Source of the DNA: Clostridium sp. CAG:440
GTDB taxonomy: Bacteria; Bacillota; Clostridia; TANB77; CAG-508
Reading direction: 5' to 3'
Assembly (NCBI GenBank): GCA_000437215.1
Contig: FR898648.1
Location: 37,172-100,651 of the forward strand
Length of the DNA: 63,480 bases
Shown here: positions 16,403 to 24,878 of the stretch, in pieces
Layout of the letters: each line of letters opens with the position of its first letter
Position numbering within the stretch: position 1 is the stretch's first letter
The notes under the pieces: generated by a model
What the model was told of the DNA's origin: nothing
Database searches by the model: none
The model's input: the letters and a program-made list of their open reading frames with translations, nothing else
Program-made: the position numbers and the translations under genes

Positions 16403-17452
16403 CTAAAAATTACAATCTCTTCCTCTTCCATTTCGTAACATTTCATAAAAATCATCTATATTTACTTTTTTTCCAACTTTTCCAAATCTAAATTCTCCTA
16501 AATTATTTCTAAAATGTTTTCTTTCTTTATTATTTTCTATAATATTTTCTCTTTTATTAATGGCATTTTTTATTATATTTTTCTTTTCTTCTAATGATGT
16601 ATCTGTTATTTTTATAACCTCTTTATCATTTAAACATACAGAGACATTTCCTTGTGGAGACACTCTTAATTTATGACAAGATCCGCAAGGATATTTCCAT
16701 GAAAACATTGCAAGAACTCCTACTGTAATTTTATCATCAATTCTATAATATCTCATGGAAGGATTATCTCCTTGTATATTTTTTCTTGGAATCTGTGAAA
16801 CCTCTCCTATTTTCTTTAATTCATCTAATATGTTAACTTCTGTAATATATTCATCAACCCAGAAATTTTGTCCATCTTCATTTGACTGATTAGGATTACA
16901 TGGGAAAAACTGCAAAAATCTAACTATTATTCTTTCTTTTCCATATTTATTATTTTTTTCTATTGCATAATTAATAAAATCTGTTATTTCTTTAATATTA
17001 TCTTTCATTACTACCATATTTATTTTTATCAAGCAGTCTGTTATTTCTAACATTTTATCAATTCCTTTTAATACCTTATCTAATGCATCAATTCCAACTA
17101 TATTTTTAAATTTTGAGCTATCCATGGTATCTAAACTAACATTTATTCTACTAATTCCACTTTCTTTTAAATCATTTGCTTTTCTTTCCAAAAAGAAACC
17201 ATTTGTTGTTATTGATTGTTCTTCATACCCCAATTTTTTTGCATACTTCATAAATTCAGTTATTGTAGTTTTAAATAATGGCTCTCCACCAGTCCAATGT
17301 ATTTTCTTAACACCATTTTCTATTGCTGCTTCTAATATCTCTTTAATCTCTTTATCACTCATGTCTTTAGAATGACTATTATGTGAATTGCAATATTTGC
17401 ATCTAAAATTGCAATTTGATGTTATACCAAATCTTAAATGCCAATCTTCCAT
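16403..17452 (-). CDS. MoaA-like radical SAM protein
   Basis: 349 aa. The radical SAM cluster motif is C-N-F-R-C-K-Y-C near residues 14-21, followed by HWTGGEPLF (GGEP motif) near 54 and SITTNGFFL. A second cysteine set, C-G-S-C-H-K-L-R-V-S-P-Q-G-N-V-S-V-C near 258-275, resembles the auxiliary cluster of MoaA. The C-terminal double glycine expected in true MoaA is missing (it ends GRGRDCNF), and no other molybdopterin gene is nearby. It starts a tight four-gene set with an NDK-like protein, a DUF402 protein and an HD protein, all nucleotide-related. It may therefore modify a nucleotide rather than GTP for molybdopterin. That is inference. Confidence 0.8.
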   Translation of the reverse strand: MEDWHLRFGITSNCNFRCKYCNSHNSHSKDMSDKEIKEILEAAIENGVKKIHWTGGEPLFKTTITEFMKYAKKLGYEEQSITTNGFFLERKANDLKESGISRINVSLDTMDSSKFKNIVGIDALDKVLKGIDKMLEITDCLIKINMVVMKDNIKEITDFINYAIEKNNKYGKERIIVRFLQFFPCNPNQSNEDGQNFWVDEYITEVNILDELKKIGEVSQIPRKNIQGDNPSMRYYRIDDKITVGVLAMFSWKYPCGSCHKLRVSPQGNVSVCLNDKEVIKITDTSLEEKKNIIKNAINKRENIIENNKERKHFRNNLGEFRFGKVGKKVNIDDFYEMLRNGRGRDCNF

Positions 17453-17476
17453 TTTTCATCTCCTCCTTTTATTAAA

Positions 17477-17962
17477 TTACCTTTCTTCTTCATCTAATGT
17501 ACATTTTTTTATGTTACTTTTTTTAATTTCATCTTGTAAAAATTCAGTTATAAAAAAAGTCACTTCTTCTAATGCATCTTTTGCATCTGATTTATGTATT
17601 GCATTTAAATAAAACACACCATTTTCTATATTTACTGTGTCTTTTTGTGGTCCATATTTGTATCTTATTGTTTCTTTATCACACATTTTACCCAATGGTT
17701 TATTTCCACATATTTTTATTAAATCCGTTATGGCATTTTTTCCTGATACTACCCCTATGCACGCATTTCCACTTTTTAATTGTTCAACATTTATTTTTTT
17801 AAATTCCAAATTTTCTTCATTTTTATATAATTTATTTAAAAATTTTTCATCTAAATTAATATCTCTAGTAAATAACACATTTAGTTTTTTGGAAATAATT
17901 TCTAAGATTTCATCTTTTTTTTCATATGCACAAGGCTTTATCATAAATAAACTATATTCCAT
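17477..17962 (-). CDS. Nucleoside-diphosphate-kinase-like protein
   Basis: 161 aa. The fold pattern follows NDK: SLFMIKPCAYEKK at the N-terminus (canonical FIKPDAV), a middle KLLSGNACIGVVSGKNAI-like segment (canonical M.SGPVVAMV.EG.NAV), and NAIHKSDAKDALEEV near the C-terminus, which keeps the catalytic His but has Lys-Ser-Asp for the usual Gly-Ser-Asp. Sequence divergence is much greater than in housekeeping NDKs, and a 15-residue insert separates the middle and C-terminal motifs. It sits 24 bases after the radical SAM gene's upstream boundary in a four-gene group. It may be a kinase for an unusual nucleotide, or a non-catalytic NDK-fold protein. Confidence 0.7.
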   Translation of the reverse strand: MEYSLFMIKPCAYEKKDEILEIISKKLNVLFTRDINLDEKFLNKLYKNEENLEFKKINVEQLKSGNACIGVVSGKNAITDLIKICGNKPLGKMCDKETIRYKYGPQKDTVNIENGVFYLNAIHKSDAKDALEEVTFFITEFLQDEIKKSNIKKCTLDEEER

Positions 17963-17976
17963 TTTACACCTTCTTT

Positions 17977-18510
17977 TTATTTTAAGTTTTCTAAAGATTT
18001 ATTTGTAAAATTATAAAGTTTTGTAAAATCATTTTTTATCATTAATATAATTTTATTCATCGTCACATATGCCATATTATATTCATCTTTTGATATCAAA
18101 TTATTATTAAGTGCCTGTTCTAGTTCTTCTTCATCTAGGGTATAAAACTTTCCATTTGGTAATACAACAACATCTAAATATAAATCTTCACTATATGGTA
18201 TTCCTAAATCATACTTGCATTTATATCTTTCTATATCAAAATACCACTGTAACAATTTCCAATTATTGTCATACATTACGGTCATACAATATTTTTCGCT
18301 ATTTGGAAAATATGTCATAATTTTATAATTTCTTGAAATTACTACCTCTTCAGTTCCATCTGGCCTTGCTGCTTTAAAATCTTTTTTTAAATTTTCTATA
18401 TCTATTAGTGAAATTTTACCATTAAATTCATTGTAGTTTACATCCATTATTTTGAATTTCTTTTTTAAAATATTCTTATCTGTTCTTCTATCTGCATAAT
18501 TTATTTTCAT
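17977..18510 (-). CDS. DUF402 family nucleotide phosphatase-like protein
   Basis: 177 aa. The core W-Y-F-D-I-E-R followed by DLYLDVVVLPNGKFYTLDEEELEQAL (residues about 88-135) is the DUF402 signature of FomD and the S. aureus nucleoside phosphatase group, which coordinate metal through the Asp/Glu residues seen here. Proteins of this family hydrolyse nucleotides or nucleotidyl intermediates. The natural substrate here is unknown. The stop is 14 bases from the NDK-like gene, and the HD-domain gene abuts it upstream (stop at 18512, start at 18510), so the group is one transcription unit. Confidence 0.75.
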   Translation of the reverse strand: MKINYADRRTDKNILKKKFKIMDVNYNEFNGKISLIDIENLKKDFKAARPDGTEEVVISRNYKIMTYFPNSEKYCMTVMYDNNWKLLQWYFDIERYKCKYDLGIPYSEDLYLDVVVLPNGKFYTLDEEELEQALNNNLISKDEYNMAYVTMNKIILMIKNDFTKLYNFTNKSLENLK

Positions 18511-18511
18511 A

Positions 18512-19072
18512 TTATCTCTCCATTAACAATTTCATTAAAATTTTATATTTTTCTTCAAGTTCTTTTTTTACATCCTCAAATTCTATTTTTTCCCAGCTCT
18601 TTTGTAGTTTATTTATAATTCCGTCAGCACCTTCATCAATTTGACATTGTCTTTTTCCATACCATGCATAAAAAAGTGTAAGTGGATGTTCAATGTGTGC
18701 AATAGCATCTGCAGTTGCAACAATTTTTTCTTCTATTGTATCTCTTGTGTACTCTGATAAACCTCTATGCTTTTTTATACAATTTTTTATACTTTCTACT
18801 TTCCATTCTTCAATGTTATATTTTGATAAAAAATCTTCAGTATATTTTGCTCCTGTAATATGATGTTTTTTCCTATCTCCTGTTATTTTTGTAACATCGT
18901 GCAAATATGATGCAATTTCCACAACTTGTACATCTGCATTAAATTTTAAAGCTAAGTTTTTTGCACTTTTTACTACTGGTTCTATATGGTATTTTACCCT
19001 ATCATCTTTACAAATATCTTGTAGTAATGCCTTAATATCTTTAATTAGTATCTGATATTCTTCTTTTTGCAT
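18512..19072 (-). CDS. HD-domain metal-dependent phosphohydrolase
   Basis: 186 aa. The motif H-I-E-P-V near residue 25, the HD pair L-H-D-V-T-K near 63-68, HHITGAKYTEDFL near 79, and a later Asp in ATADAIAHIEHP near 127 make the standard H...HD...D metal site. Members hydrolyse phosphate esters or cyclic/(p)pp nucleotides. Specificity is not deducible. It is the first gene of the HD-DUF402-NDK-like-radical SAM unit; the ATG is preceded by AAAGGTGGTGG. Confidence 0.8.
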   Translation of the reverse strand: MQKEEYQILIKDIKALLQDICKDDRVKYHIEPVVKSAKNLALKFNADVQVVEIASYLHDVTKITGDRKKHHITGAKYTEDFLSKYNIEEWKVESIKNCIKKHRGLSEYTRDTIEEKIVATADAIAHIEHPLTLFYAWYGKRQCQIDEGADGIINKLQKSWEKIEFEDVKKELEEKYKILMKLLMER

Positions 19073-19207
19073 AATCCACCACCTTTCATATCATATAAAA
19101 TATACGTACATTATATATGTATTTTGATTTTATCATTTTTATTCATATTTTCAATTTTAATTAATTTTCATAATTAGAAATATATTCTCATTAATGTTTC
19201 GTATAAG

Positions 19208-19236
19208 TTGACTTTGTAAAAAAATCATTATATAAT
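19208..19236 (+). promoter_or_regulatory. Sigma-A-type promoter of the XRE gene
   Basis: TTGACT (19208-19213), a 17-bp spacer and TATAAT (19231-19236), about 78 bases upstream of the ATG. Confidence 0.8.
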
Positions 19237-19313
19237 ATTTACAAAATATTACAATTTAGTTTTTTTTCAATAAGAAATATATTTTTAGGAAACTTTTAAG
19301 GAGATATTATAAA

Positions 19314-20042
19314 ATGTATAATTTGAAAAGTAATCAGTTTTATAAACTTTTAAGCAAATATAGAAAATCAAGAGGTTTAACACTAGAAAATTTGGGAAAT
19401 CTTATTGGAAAAACAAAAGCTACAATCTCTAAATATGAAAATGGAGAAATAATTCCAGATATAATTACTATATTGGAAATTTGTAATTGCTTAAATATAA
19501 ATTTATCACAATTATTTCCTGTCGAAAATAATAATCATTCATGTCTATTTAATAACCCTTTTCATACAGATAAACTGTATTTATATTATTACACAGAAAG
19601 CATTCTCATTACATCAATTATGGAACTAAAACATGTTAATAATACTATATTAATTTCACTATACAATGGAGTAAAAAATATTACTCAATATGCTAACGAA
19701 ACTGCATATTATTATGAAGGAATAATGGAATGTGATAAAACAATAGGCTATATGAATTTATATAATTCTACTTCCCAAAAAACCCAATTAGAAAAAATAC
19801 AAATTTCTTTTTCTATCCCTTGGTCAAAAAATGTTGAAATTACAAGTTTCTTTCTTTTAGGTATAACTCCAAATTCTATTCCAATTGTAAAGAAGGGGAT
19901 TTTATCTGTGAATCCTATTGATGATATTGAAACATATAACTCTGAATTATTAATACAAAAAGAAGATTTAGAAAATATAAAAAAAAATAACTCATGGATT
20001 TTAGAAAATAAAAATTATTCTAATTTCTTTTTTAAAAAATAA
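19314..20042 (+). CDS. XRE-family transcriptional regulator
   Basis: 242 aa. The N-terminal helix-turn-helix (residues 11-65) reads FYKLLSKYRKSRGLTLENLGN...KATISKYENGEIIPDIITILEICN, a clear lambda-repressor-like domain. The remaining 170 residues are beta-rich with no domain I recognise; an effector-binding or cupin-like sensor region is possible. It has its own strong promoter, stands alone between the HD operon (divergent) and the aminopeptidase gene (convergent), and ends in a hairpin. The target genes are unknown; the divergent HD/DUF402/NDK/radical SAM unit is the obvious candidate. Confidence 0.85.
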   Translation: MYNLKSNQFYKLLSKYRKSRGLTLENLGNLIGKTKATISKYENGEIIPDIITILEICNCLNINLSQLFPVENNNHSCLFNNPFHTDKLYLYYYTESILITSIMELKHVNNTILISLYNGVKNITQYANETAYYYEGIMECDKTIGYMNLYNSTSQKTQLEKIQISFSIPWSKNVEITSFFLLGITPNSIPIVKKGILSVNPIDDIETYNSELLIQKEDLENIKKNNSWILENKNYSNFFFKK

Positions 20043-20075
20043 TAGTCAACCGCTTCAAACGGCTGACTATTATTT
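20041..20075. terminator. Bidirectional terminator between XRE and aminopeptidase genes
   Basis: Stem AATAGTCAACCG / CGGCTGACTATT (20041-20052 and 20060-20071, one mismatch) followed by ATTTTTA. Confidence 0.75.
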
Positions 20076-21194
20076 TTAAATAAGATTTTCTGGATTTAAC
20101 GCTTTAAGCTCTTCTAATACAAATAATCCGTCTTTTCTAATTAAAACTCCATCAAAATAAATTTCTCCTCCCCCATACTCTGGTGTTTGAATATTTACTA
20201 TATCCCAATGAATACTAGATCTATTTCCATTATCACTTTTTTCTAGCGAATCTCCAGGAGTAAAATGGAAACTTCCTTTTACTTTTTCGTCAAACAATGT
20301 ATCTCCTATTGGTTTTTCTACATAAGGATTTAGTCCAAATGCAAACTCTCCAATATATCGTGCTCCCTCATCAGTATCCAATATTTCATTTAATTCTTTT
20401 TCTTTATTAGCAGTTGCATTAATAATTTTTCCATTTTTAAATTCAAATCTTATATTATTAAATATAATACCATTATATGTTGTTTCGGTATTATATGTTA
20501 TATAACCATTTACACTATCTTTTACTGGAGCTGAAGCAACTTCTCCATCTGGGACATTAAATGTTCCAACATATTTTTCTGCATTTATTCCCTTTATGCT
20601 AAATGATAAATCTGTATCATTTCCCAAAATATGAACATTGTCTGTTTTATTCATTAAATCTTTCAATGAATTCATTGCTCTTGACATCTTTCTATAATCC
20701 AGATTACATACATTAAAGAAAAAATTCTCAAATTCATCTTTGTTCATTTTAGCCATTTGAGCCATAGCATTATTAGGATATCTCAATATACACCATTTAG
20801 TATTTTTTACTCTTTCTTGAAAATGTACTGGTACTGTGTAATGTTTATTATATAGTTCCATTGCCTCTTTTGAAATCCCATTTAATTCAGCAGCATTTGG
20901 TATAGCTCTTATTCCAATATATGCATCCATTTCTTTCATTCTATTGGTATCAATTTGCCCATATAATTTAATTTGCTGTTCATCTGCATTTTCAAGCATT
21001 ACTCTTAAAATTTCATAATTAATAATATTAAACTGTGGTTTGGCACCTAATTTTTGTACTTGTTTAATTAATTCTTTAGCTAGCGGAATCGCTTCTTCTC
21101 CCAAAACTTCTATTAATATGTTCTCTCCTTCTTTTATATCAACTGAATAAGTTAATAAATTATTAGCTAATTTTTCTATTCTTATATCTTTCAT
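20076..21194 (-). CDS. M29 family aminopeptidase
   Basis: 372 aa, thermophilic-aminopeptidase (AmpS/PepS) fold, a two-metal exopeptidase of cytosolic peptide turnover. Family landmarks are GEVASAP near residue 221 (metal Glu), IGEFAFGLNP near 284, and HFTPGDSLEKSDNGNRSSIHWDIV near 320-342 carrying metal His and Asp. The final E-I-Y-F-D-G-V-L-I-R-K-D-G-L-F is the typical M29 C-terminus. It is somewhat shorter than the 400-410 aa norm. It appears to be a single-gene unit ending in the hairpin at 20041-20075. Confidence 0.9.
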   Translation of the reverse strand: MKDIRIEKLANNLLTYSVDIKEGENILIEVLGEEAIPLAKELIKQVQKLGAKPQFNIINYEILRVMLENADEQQIKLYGQIDTNRMKEMDAYIGIRAIPNAAELNGISKEAMELYNKHYTVPVHFQERVKNTKWCILRYPNNAMAQMAKMNKDEFENFFFNVCNLDYRKMSRAMNSLKDLMNKTDNVHILGNDTDLSFSIKGINAEKYVGTFNVPDGEVASAPVKDSVNGYITYNTETTYNGIIFNNIRFEFKNGKIINATANKEKELNEILDTDEGARYIGEFAFGLNPYVEKPIGDTLFDEKVKGSFHFTPGDSLEKSDNGNRSSIHWDIVNIQTPEYGGGEIYFDGVLIRKDGLFVLEELKALNPENLI

Positions 21195-21264
21195 AATATT
21201 CCTCCATTAGATTTTATTTTTTTTAGTATAACACTTTTAATAATAGTTAGCAATTATTATTAAA

Positions 21265-21290
21265 AAAAGAGCAACATTTGTTGCTCTTTT
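21265..21290 (-). terminator. Terminator after the small charged protein gene
   Basis: Stem AAAAGAGCAACA / TGTTGCTCTTTT followed on the minus strand by a run of T residues. Confidence 0.75.
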
Positions 21291-21309
21291 TATTTTCTTA
21301 GGAACCCTT

Positions 21310-21471
21310 TTACTTACTGTCCTTTGAAGCCTCCTTTTTAAGTCTTTCCTCTTCAGCTTTTTTTGCTGCTTCTTTCATTGCCTTTTCTTGCTTTTGTGCA
21401 AGTATTTCAGCCTCGATTCTCCTTTTTTCTTCATCCTCTTTTCGATTCTTGTTCCTAAAAAATCCAAACAT
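21310..21471 (-). CDS. Small highly charged coiled-coil protein
   Basis: 53 aa, starting MFGFFRNKNRKEDEEKRR and ending EASKDSK. It is almost entirely Lys/Glu/Ala after residue 8, predicted as one long amphipathic or coiled-coil helix with a short hydrophobic N-terminus (FGFF) that could touch a membrane. A strong ribosome binding site GGAGGAGG precedes the ATG and a good terminator follows, so it is probably a real gene. No family is recognised. Confidence 0.65.
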   Translation of the reverse strand: MFGFFRNKNRKEDEEKRRIEAEILAQKQEKAMKEAAKKAEEERLKKEASKDSK

Positions 21472-21562
21472 GTCAATTCCTCCTCCTGTTTTTCACATTT
21501 TGTTTGGGTATCCTAAAAAAAATGTTAATTAGAATTATATTATATTTATATTTATATGTCAA

Positions 21563-21889
21563 TTATTTTATACAAGGATTCTTGCTGCTTAACCCTATTA
21601 TTAAATCCATATTATCATCTTTAGCAGCTTTATTTTTTCTAATAGCTCCACATTTTTTACATTTAAAAACAATAACATAACCTTTTTTGGAATTTATTTC
21701 TAATCCTATTGGTTCTAAAACCCCATGACAATTTTCTGCTCTGTCTCCAGGATTTATATCTACATGTTTTGAATGTAAACAATAAGGGCAATGATTTCTA
21801 CATGTATAATTTAATTTTGTAACTTTTCTACCACAATTCTCACATATAAATTCTTCATCTATTTTAGTAAATTTACTATTTTCAAGCAT
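21563..21889 (-). CDS. RNHCP-domain zinc-ribbon protein
   Basis: 108 aa. It carries three CxxC pairs: F-I-C-E-N-C-G near residue 15, the name-giving R-N-H-C-P-Y-C near 32, and F-K-C-K-K-C-G near 76, with H-K-H-V-D and G-D-R-A-E-N-C-H between them. This matches RNHCP proteins, a small zinc-binding family of unknown function common in Firmicutes. The start lies 20 bases upstream of the nucleoside kinase gene on the same strand. Confidence 0.85.
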   Translation of the reverse strand: MLENSKFTKIDEEFICENCGRKVTKLNYTCRNHCPYCLHSKHVDINPGDRAENCHGVLEPIGLEINSKKGYVIVFKCKKCGAIRKNKAAKDDNMDLIIGLSSKNPCIK

Positions 21890-21909
21890 ATTTCATACCC
21901 TTTCAAACT

Positions 21910-23550
21910 TTAATATTTAAAATCTCCTCCACCTATAAATTCTTTTAATAATGAATTTGTAGGAACATACTTTTCTGGAATAGCTTCAAAATATTTTAAC
22001 ATATTTTTTAGTCTTTGTGCCTCAGCATATTCTGGACTTTTGTTTGTTATTTCTTCTAATAATGACAATGCTATATCTTTTAATACTGCAAGCTCATATA
22101 TTAATGATGTATTAAACATTGCATCTGCTTCTTCTTGAAATGGGAAAATATTTTGTTCTTCTCCTCTATTTACAGAAGCCCATGATTTTAATGTATGTAT
22201 TGCAGAATATCCTCTAAATTTATAATCCCTTACTATTCTTCTTACAAGTCTATTATCAGTTGTTGAAATTCTATTGAAATAATCCATGTTTAGTACTGTT
22301 AAGGCACTTATATATATTTTAAATTTATTTTCTTTTGGTATTTTGGCTGTAAGTCTATCATTTAAGCAATGAATTCCCTCTATTACAAGAATTTGGTCTT
22401 CTTCAAGTCTCATTTTTTTACCTTTATATCTTTTTGTTCCAACATGAAAATCAAACTCTGGCATTTCTATTTCTTCACCATTTAATAACTTTGTTAAATG
22501 ATCATTAAATAAATTTAAATCAATTGCTTCTATAGATTCAAAATCATAGTTTCCATCTTTGTCTTTTGGCGTATCTTTTCTTTCTACAAAATAATTATCA
22601 ACTGATATTGTAACAGGTTTTAAACCATTAATTTTAAGTTGAATTCCAAGTCTTTGAGCAAATGTCGTTTTTCCTGAAGATGATGGCCCTGCTATTAATA
22701 CTATTTTTGTGTTTTTTCTTCTTGAAATTTCATCTGCAATTAATGCAATTTTCTTTTCATGTAATGCCTCATCTAGCATTATAACATCTTTTATTCTATT
22801 TTCTTCAATTGCTTTATTTAATTTATAAACTGTATTTACCCCAAGCACTTTATGAAGATCGTCATATTCATTTAAAGACCAAGCTAATTTTTTGTTTTCC
22901 TTATCTTTAGCTATTTCTAAAGGATTTTTTGAACTTGGATATTTAATTAAAAAGCCATTATCATATTTTACAATCTCAAATAAATTTAAAAATTTTGTAT
23001 TTGATGCAAGCATTCCATAAAAATAATTGTAATAATCTTGGCAAAAATACATTTTTATTTCCTTATTTGTTTTTAAATCTAATTGTAGTTTTCCCTTTAT
23101 TGTCCTTGTTTTGTCAAAAAACTCTTGTGCTTCTTTTCTATTCATTACTTTCTTTTCTATTGGTAATTGTGCTAAAATCAATTCTTTCATTTTTTTAGTA
23201 ACATTTTCTATCACTTCTTCTGTTACTTCCATATTTTCTATTTCACAAAACATAGAGTGTGAAAGCTGATAATTAACTGTTAATAATGCTTCTGGATAAA
23301 TTTTTGAAAATGCCATTCCCATAATAAAAATAAGTGTTCTTCTATATATTTTCATTCCTTCTTTGTCTGACATATCTAAAAGTTTTATATGTGCATCTTC
23401 TTTTAACTCATATTCTATATTTTGATATTCGTTGTTTACAAGTGCTCCCATTATATTATATTTGCTTGTTTCTATTTCTTCTTTTAATACTTCTTTTATT
23501 TTTGTTCCTTTTTGTGCTTTTATTATTTTATCTTTATAAGTAATTTCCAT
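21910..23550 (-). CDS. Nucleoside (uridine) kinase-like protein with N-terminal TGS domain
   Basis: 546 aa. Residues 1-70 resemble a TGS/ubiquitin-like domain and residues 70-250 a threonyl-tRNA-synthetase-like editing fold region. The kinase part has the P-loop GPSSSGKTTFAQRL near residue 289, followed by SVDNYFVERKDTPKD and the PEFDFHVGTKRY and ILVIEGIHCLN segments characteristic of uridine kinase/phosphoribulokinase. Such TGS-fused uridine kinases are widespread in Clostridia. They presumably phosphorylate a nucleoside, with substrate unproven. It lies in the obgE neighbourhood on the same strand. Confidence 0.87.
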   Translation of the reverse strand: MEITYKDKIIKAQKGTKIKEVLKEEIETSKYNIMGALVNNEYQNIEYELKEDAHIKLLDMSDKEGMKIYRRTLIFIMGMAFSKIYPEALLTVNYQLSHSMFCEIENMEVTEEVIENVTKKMKELILAQLPIEKKVMNRKEAQEFFDKTRTIKGKLQLDLKTNKEIKMYFCQDYYNYFYGMLASNTKFLNLFEIVKYDNGFLIKYPSSKNPLEIAKDKENKKLAWSLNEYDDLHKVLGVNTVYKLNKAIEENRIKDVIMLDEALHEKKIALIADEISRRKNTKIVLIAGPSSSGKTTFAQRLGIQLKINGLKPVTISVDNYFVERKDTPKDKDGNYDFESIEAIDLNLFNDHLTKLLNGEEIEMPEFDFHVGTKRYKGKKMRLEEDQILVIEGIHCLNDRLTAKIPKENKFKIYISALTVLNMDYFNRISTTDNRLVRRIVRDYKFRGYSAIHTLKSWASVNRGEEQNIFPFQEEADAMFNTSLIYELAVLKDIALSLLEEITNKSPEYAEAQRLKNMLKYFEAIPEKYVPTNSLLKEFIGGGDFKY

Positions 23551-23569
23551 TGTTTTTTACCTTTCTTTT

Positions 23570-24841
23570 TTAGTACCATTCTAATTCCCAATCTGCAAGT
23601 TTTACACTGTCTCCTTCTTTTACTCCCATTTTAATTAGTTCATCTTCAATTCCCATATTTTTTAAGCATTTTTGTAAATAGTACATAGATTCATTGTCTT
23701 CTATATTTATTCTTCCCATTAGTCTTTCTACTGCTTTACCTTCAACAATAAATTCATCTTTTTCTTTTCTTATTGTCCATTTGTCTTTTTCATCGTCTAA
23801 CTCATATACCATTCTTTCTTCTATATCTATTAAATCTTCTTTTGGAAGTGTTTTTAAAACTTCTGCTACATGGTCTATTAGTTCTTGAACTCCTTGACCT
23901 GTTACTCCTGAAATTTTATATATTTCTAAGTTTTCTTTTTTGGCTAATTCTTCTATACTTTTTAATATTTTTTCGTCTTGCATTATATCTATTTTATTTA
24001 CTACTATTATTTGCTTTCTTGTACTTAATTTTTCACTGTATTTTTTTAACTCTTCATTTATTGTATAAAAGTCTTTTACTGGGTCTCTTCCTTCTTCGCC
24101 TGAAGCATCTAAAAAGTGTAATAAAAGTCTTGTTCTTTCAACATGTCTTAAAAATTGAATTCCAAGTCCTACACCCTCACTTGCTCCTTCTATTATTCCT
24201 GGTATATCTGCAATTACAAAACCATTTCCATCTTTGGTTTTTACCACACCTAAATTAGGTACTATTGTTGTAAAATGATAGTTTGCAATTTTAGGTTTGG
24301 CATCTGTAACTTTTGACAAAAATGTTGATTTTCCAACATTTGGAAATCCTAAAAGTCCAACATCTGCAAGTAATTTTAATTCTAGAATAATTTCTTTTTC
24401 ATCTATTTTTTCACCATCTTCTGAAAATCGTGGTGCTTGTCTTGTAGATGTTGCAAAATGTGAATTTCCTCTTCCTCCACGTCCACCTTTTTGTACTAAT
24501 TCTACTTGATTTTCATTTGATAAATCAGCTATTACTTTTCCAGTTTTAGCATCTTTTACAACAGTCCCTATTGGAACCTTTATATATAAGTCTTCTCCAT
24601 ATCTTCCATTACAATGGTTTCCACTTCCATTTTCTCCATTTTTAGCTTTAAACTTTTTGTTGTACCTAAAATCTATTAATGTATTTTTATCTTTATCAAC
24701 TTGAAAATATATATTTCCGCCATTTCCGCCGTCTCCGCCATCAGGTCCACCTGCTGCAACATATTTTTCTCTTCTAAATGTTGCAACACCATTTCCACCA
24801 TCTCCGGCTTTAATTATTATTTTTGTATAATCTGTAAACAT
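23570..24841 (-). CDS. obgE: GTPase ObgE
   Basis: 423 aa from ATG 24841, which follows AAAGGAG; an in-frame upstream start is not supported. The N-terminal glycine-rich Obg domain (GDGGNGVATFRREKYVAAGGPDGGDGGNGG) is at residues 9-40. The GTPase domain has G1 GFPNVGKST near 167, G3 DIPGIIEG near 213, and NKID near 283. An OCT domain ends the protein (LADWELEW). It acts in 50S ribosome maturation and stringent/sporulation control. It overlaps none of its neighbours; trpS begins upstream. Confidence 0.97.
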   Translation of the reverse strand: MFTDYTKIIIKAGDGGNGVATFRREKYVAAGGPDGGDGGNGGNIYFQVDKDKNTLIDFRYNKKFKAKNGENGSGNHCNGRYGEDLYIKVPIGTVVKDAKTGKVIADLSNENQVELVQKGGRGGRGNSHFATSTRQAPRFSEDGEKIDEKEIILELKLLADVGLLGFPNVGKSTFLSKVTDAKPKIANYHFTTIVPNLGVVKTKDGNGFVIADIPGIIEGASEGVGLGIQFLRHVERTRLLLHFLDASGEEGRDPVKDFYTINEELKKYSEKLSTRKQIIVVNKIDIMQDEKILKSIEELAKKENLEIYKISGVTGQGVQELIDHVAEVLKTLPKEDLIDIEERMVYELDDEKDKWTIRKEKDEFIVEGKAVERLMGRINIEDNESMYYLQKCLKNMGIEDELIKMGVKEGDSVKLADWELEWY

Positions 24842-24878
24842 TTTTTTCTCCTTTAAAACTTTTAATTGATTACTTAAA

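Noticed and set aside
16403..17452. Annotating the radical SAM gene as moaA
   Set aside because: No molybdopterin synthesis genes nearby, a missing C-terminal GG, and an unusual set of neighbours.
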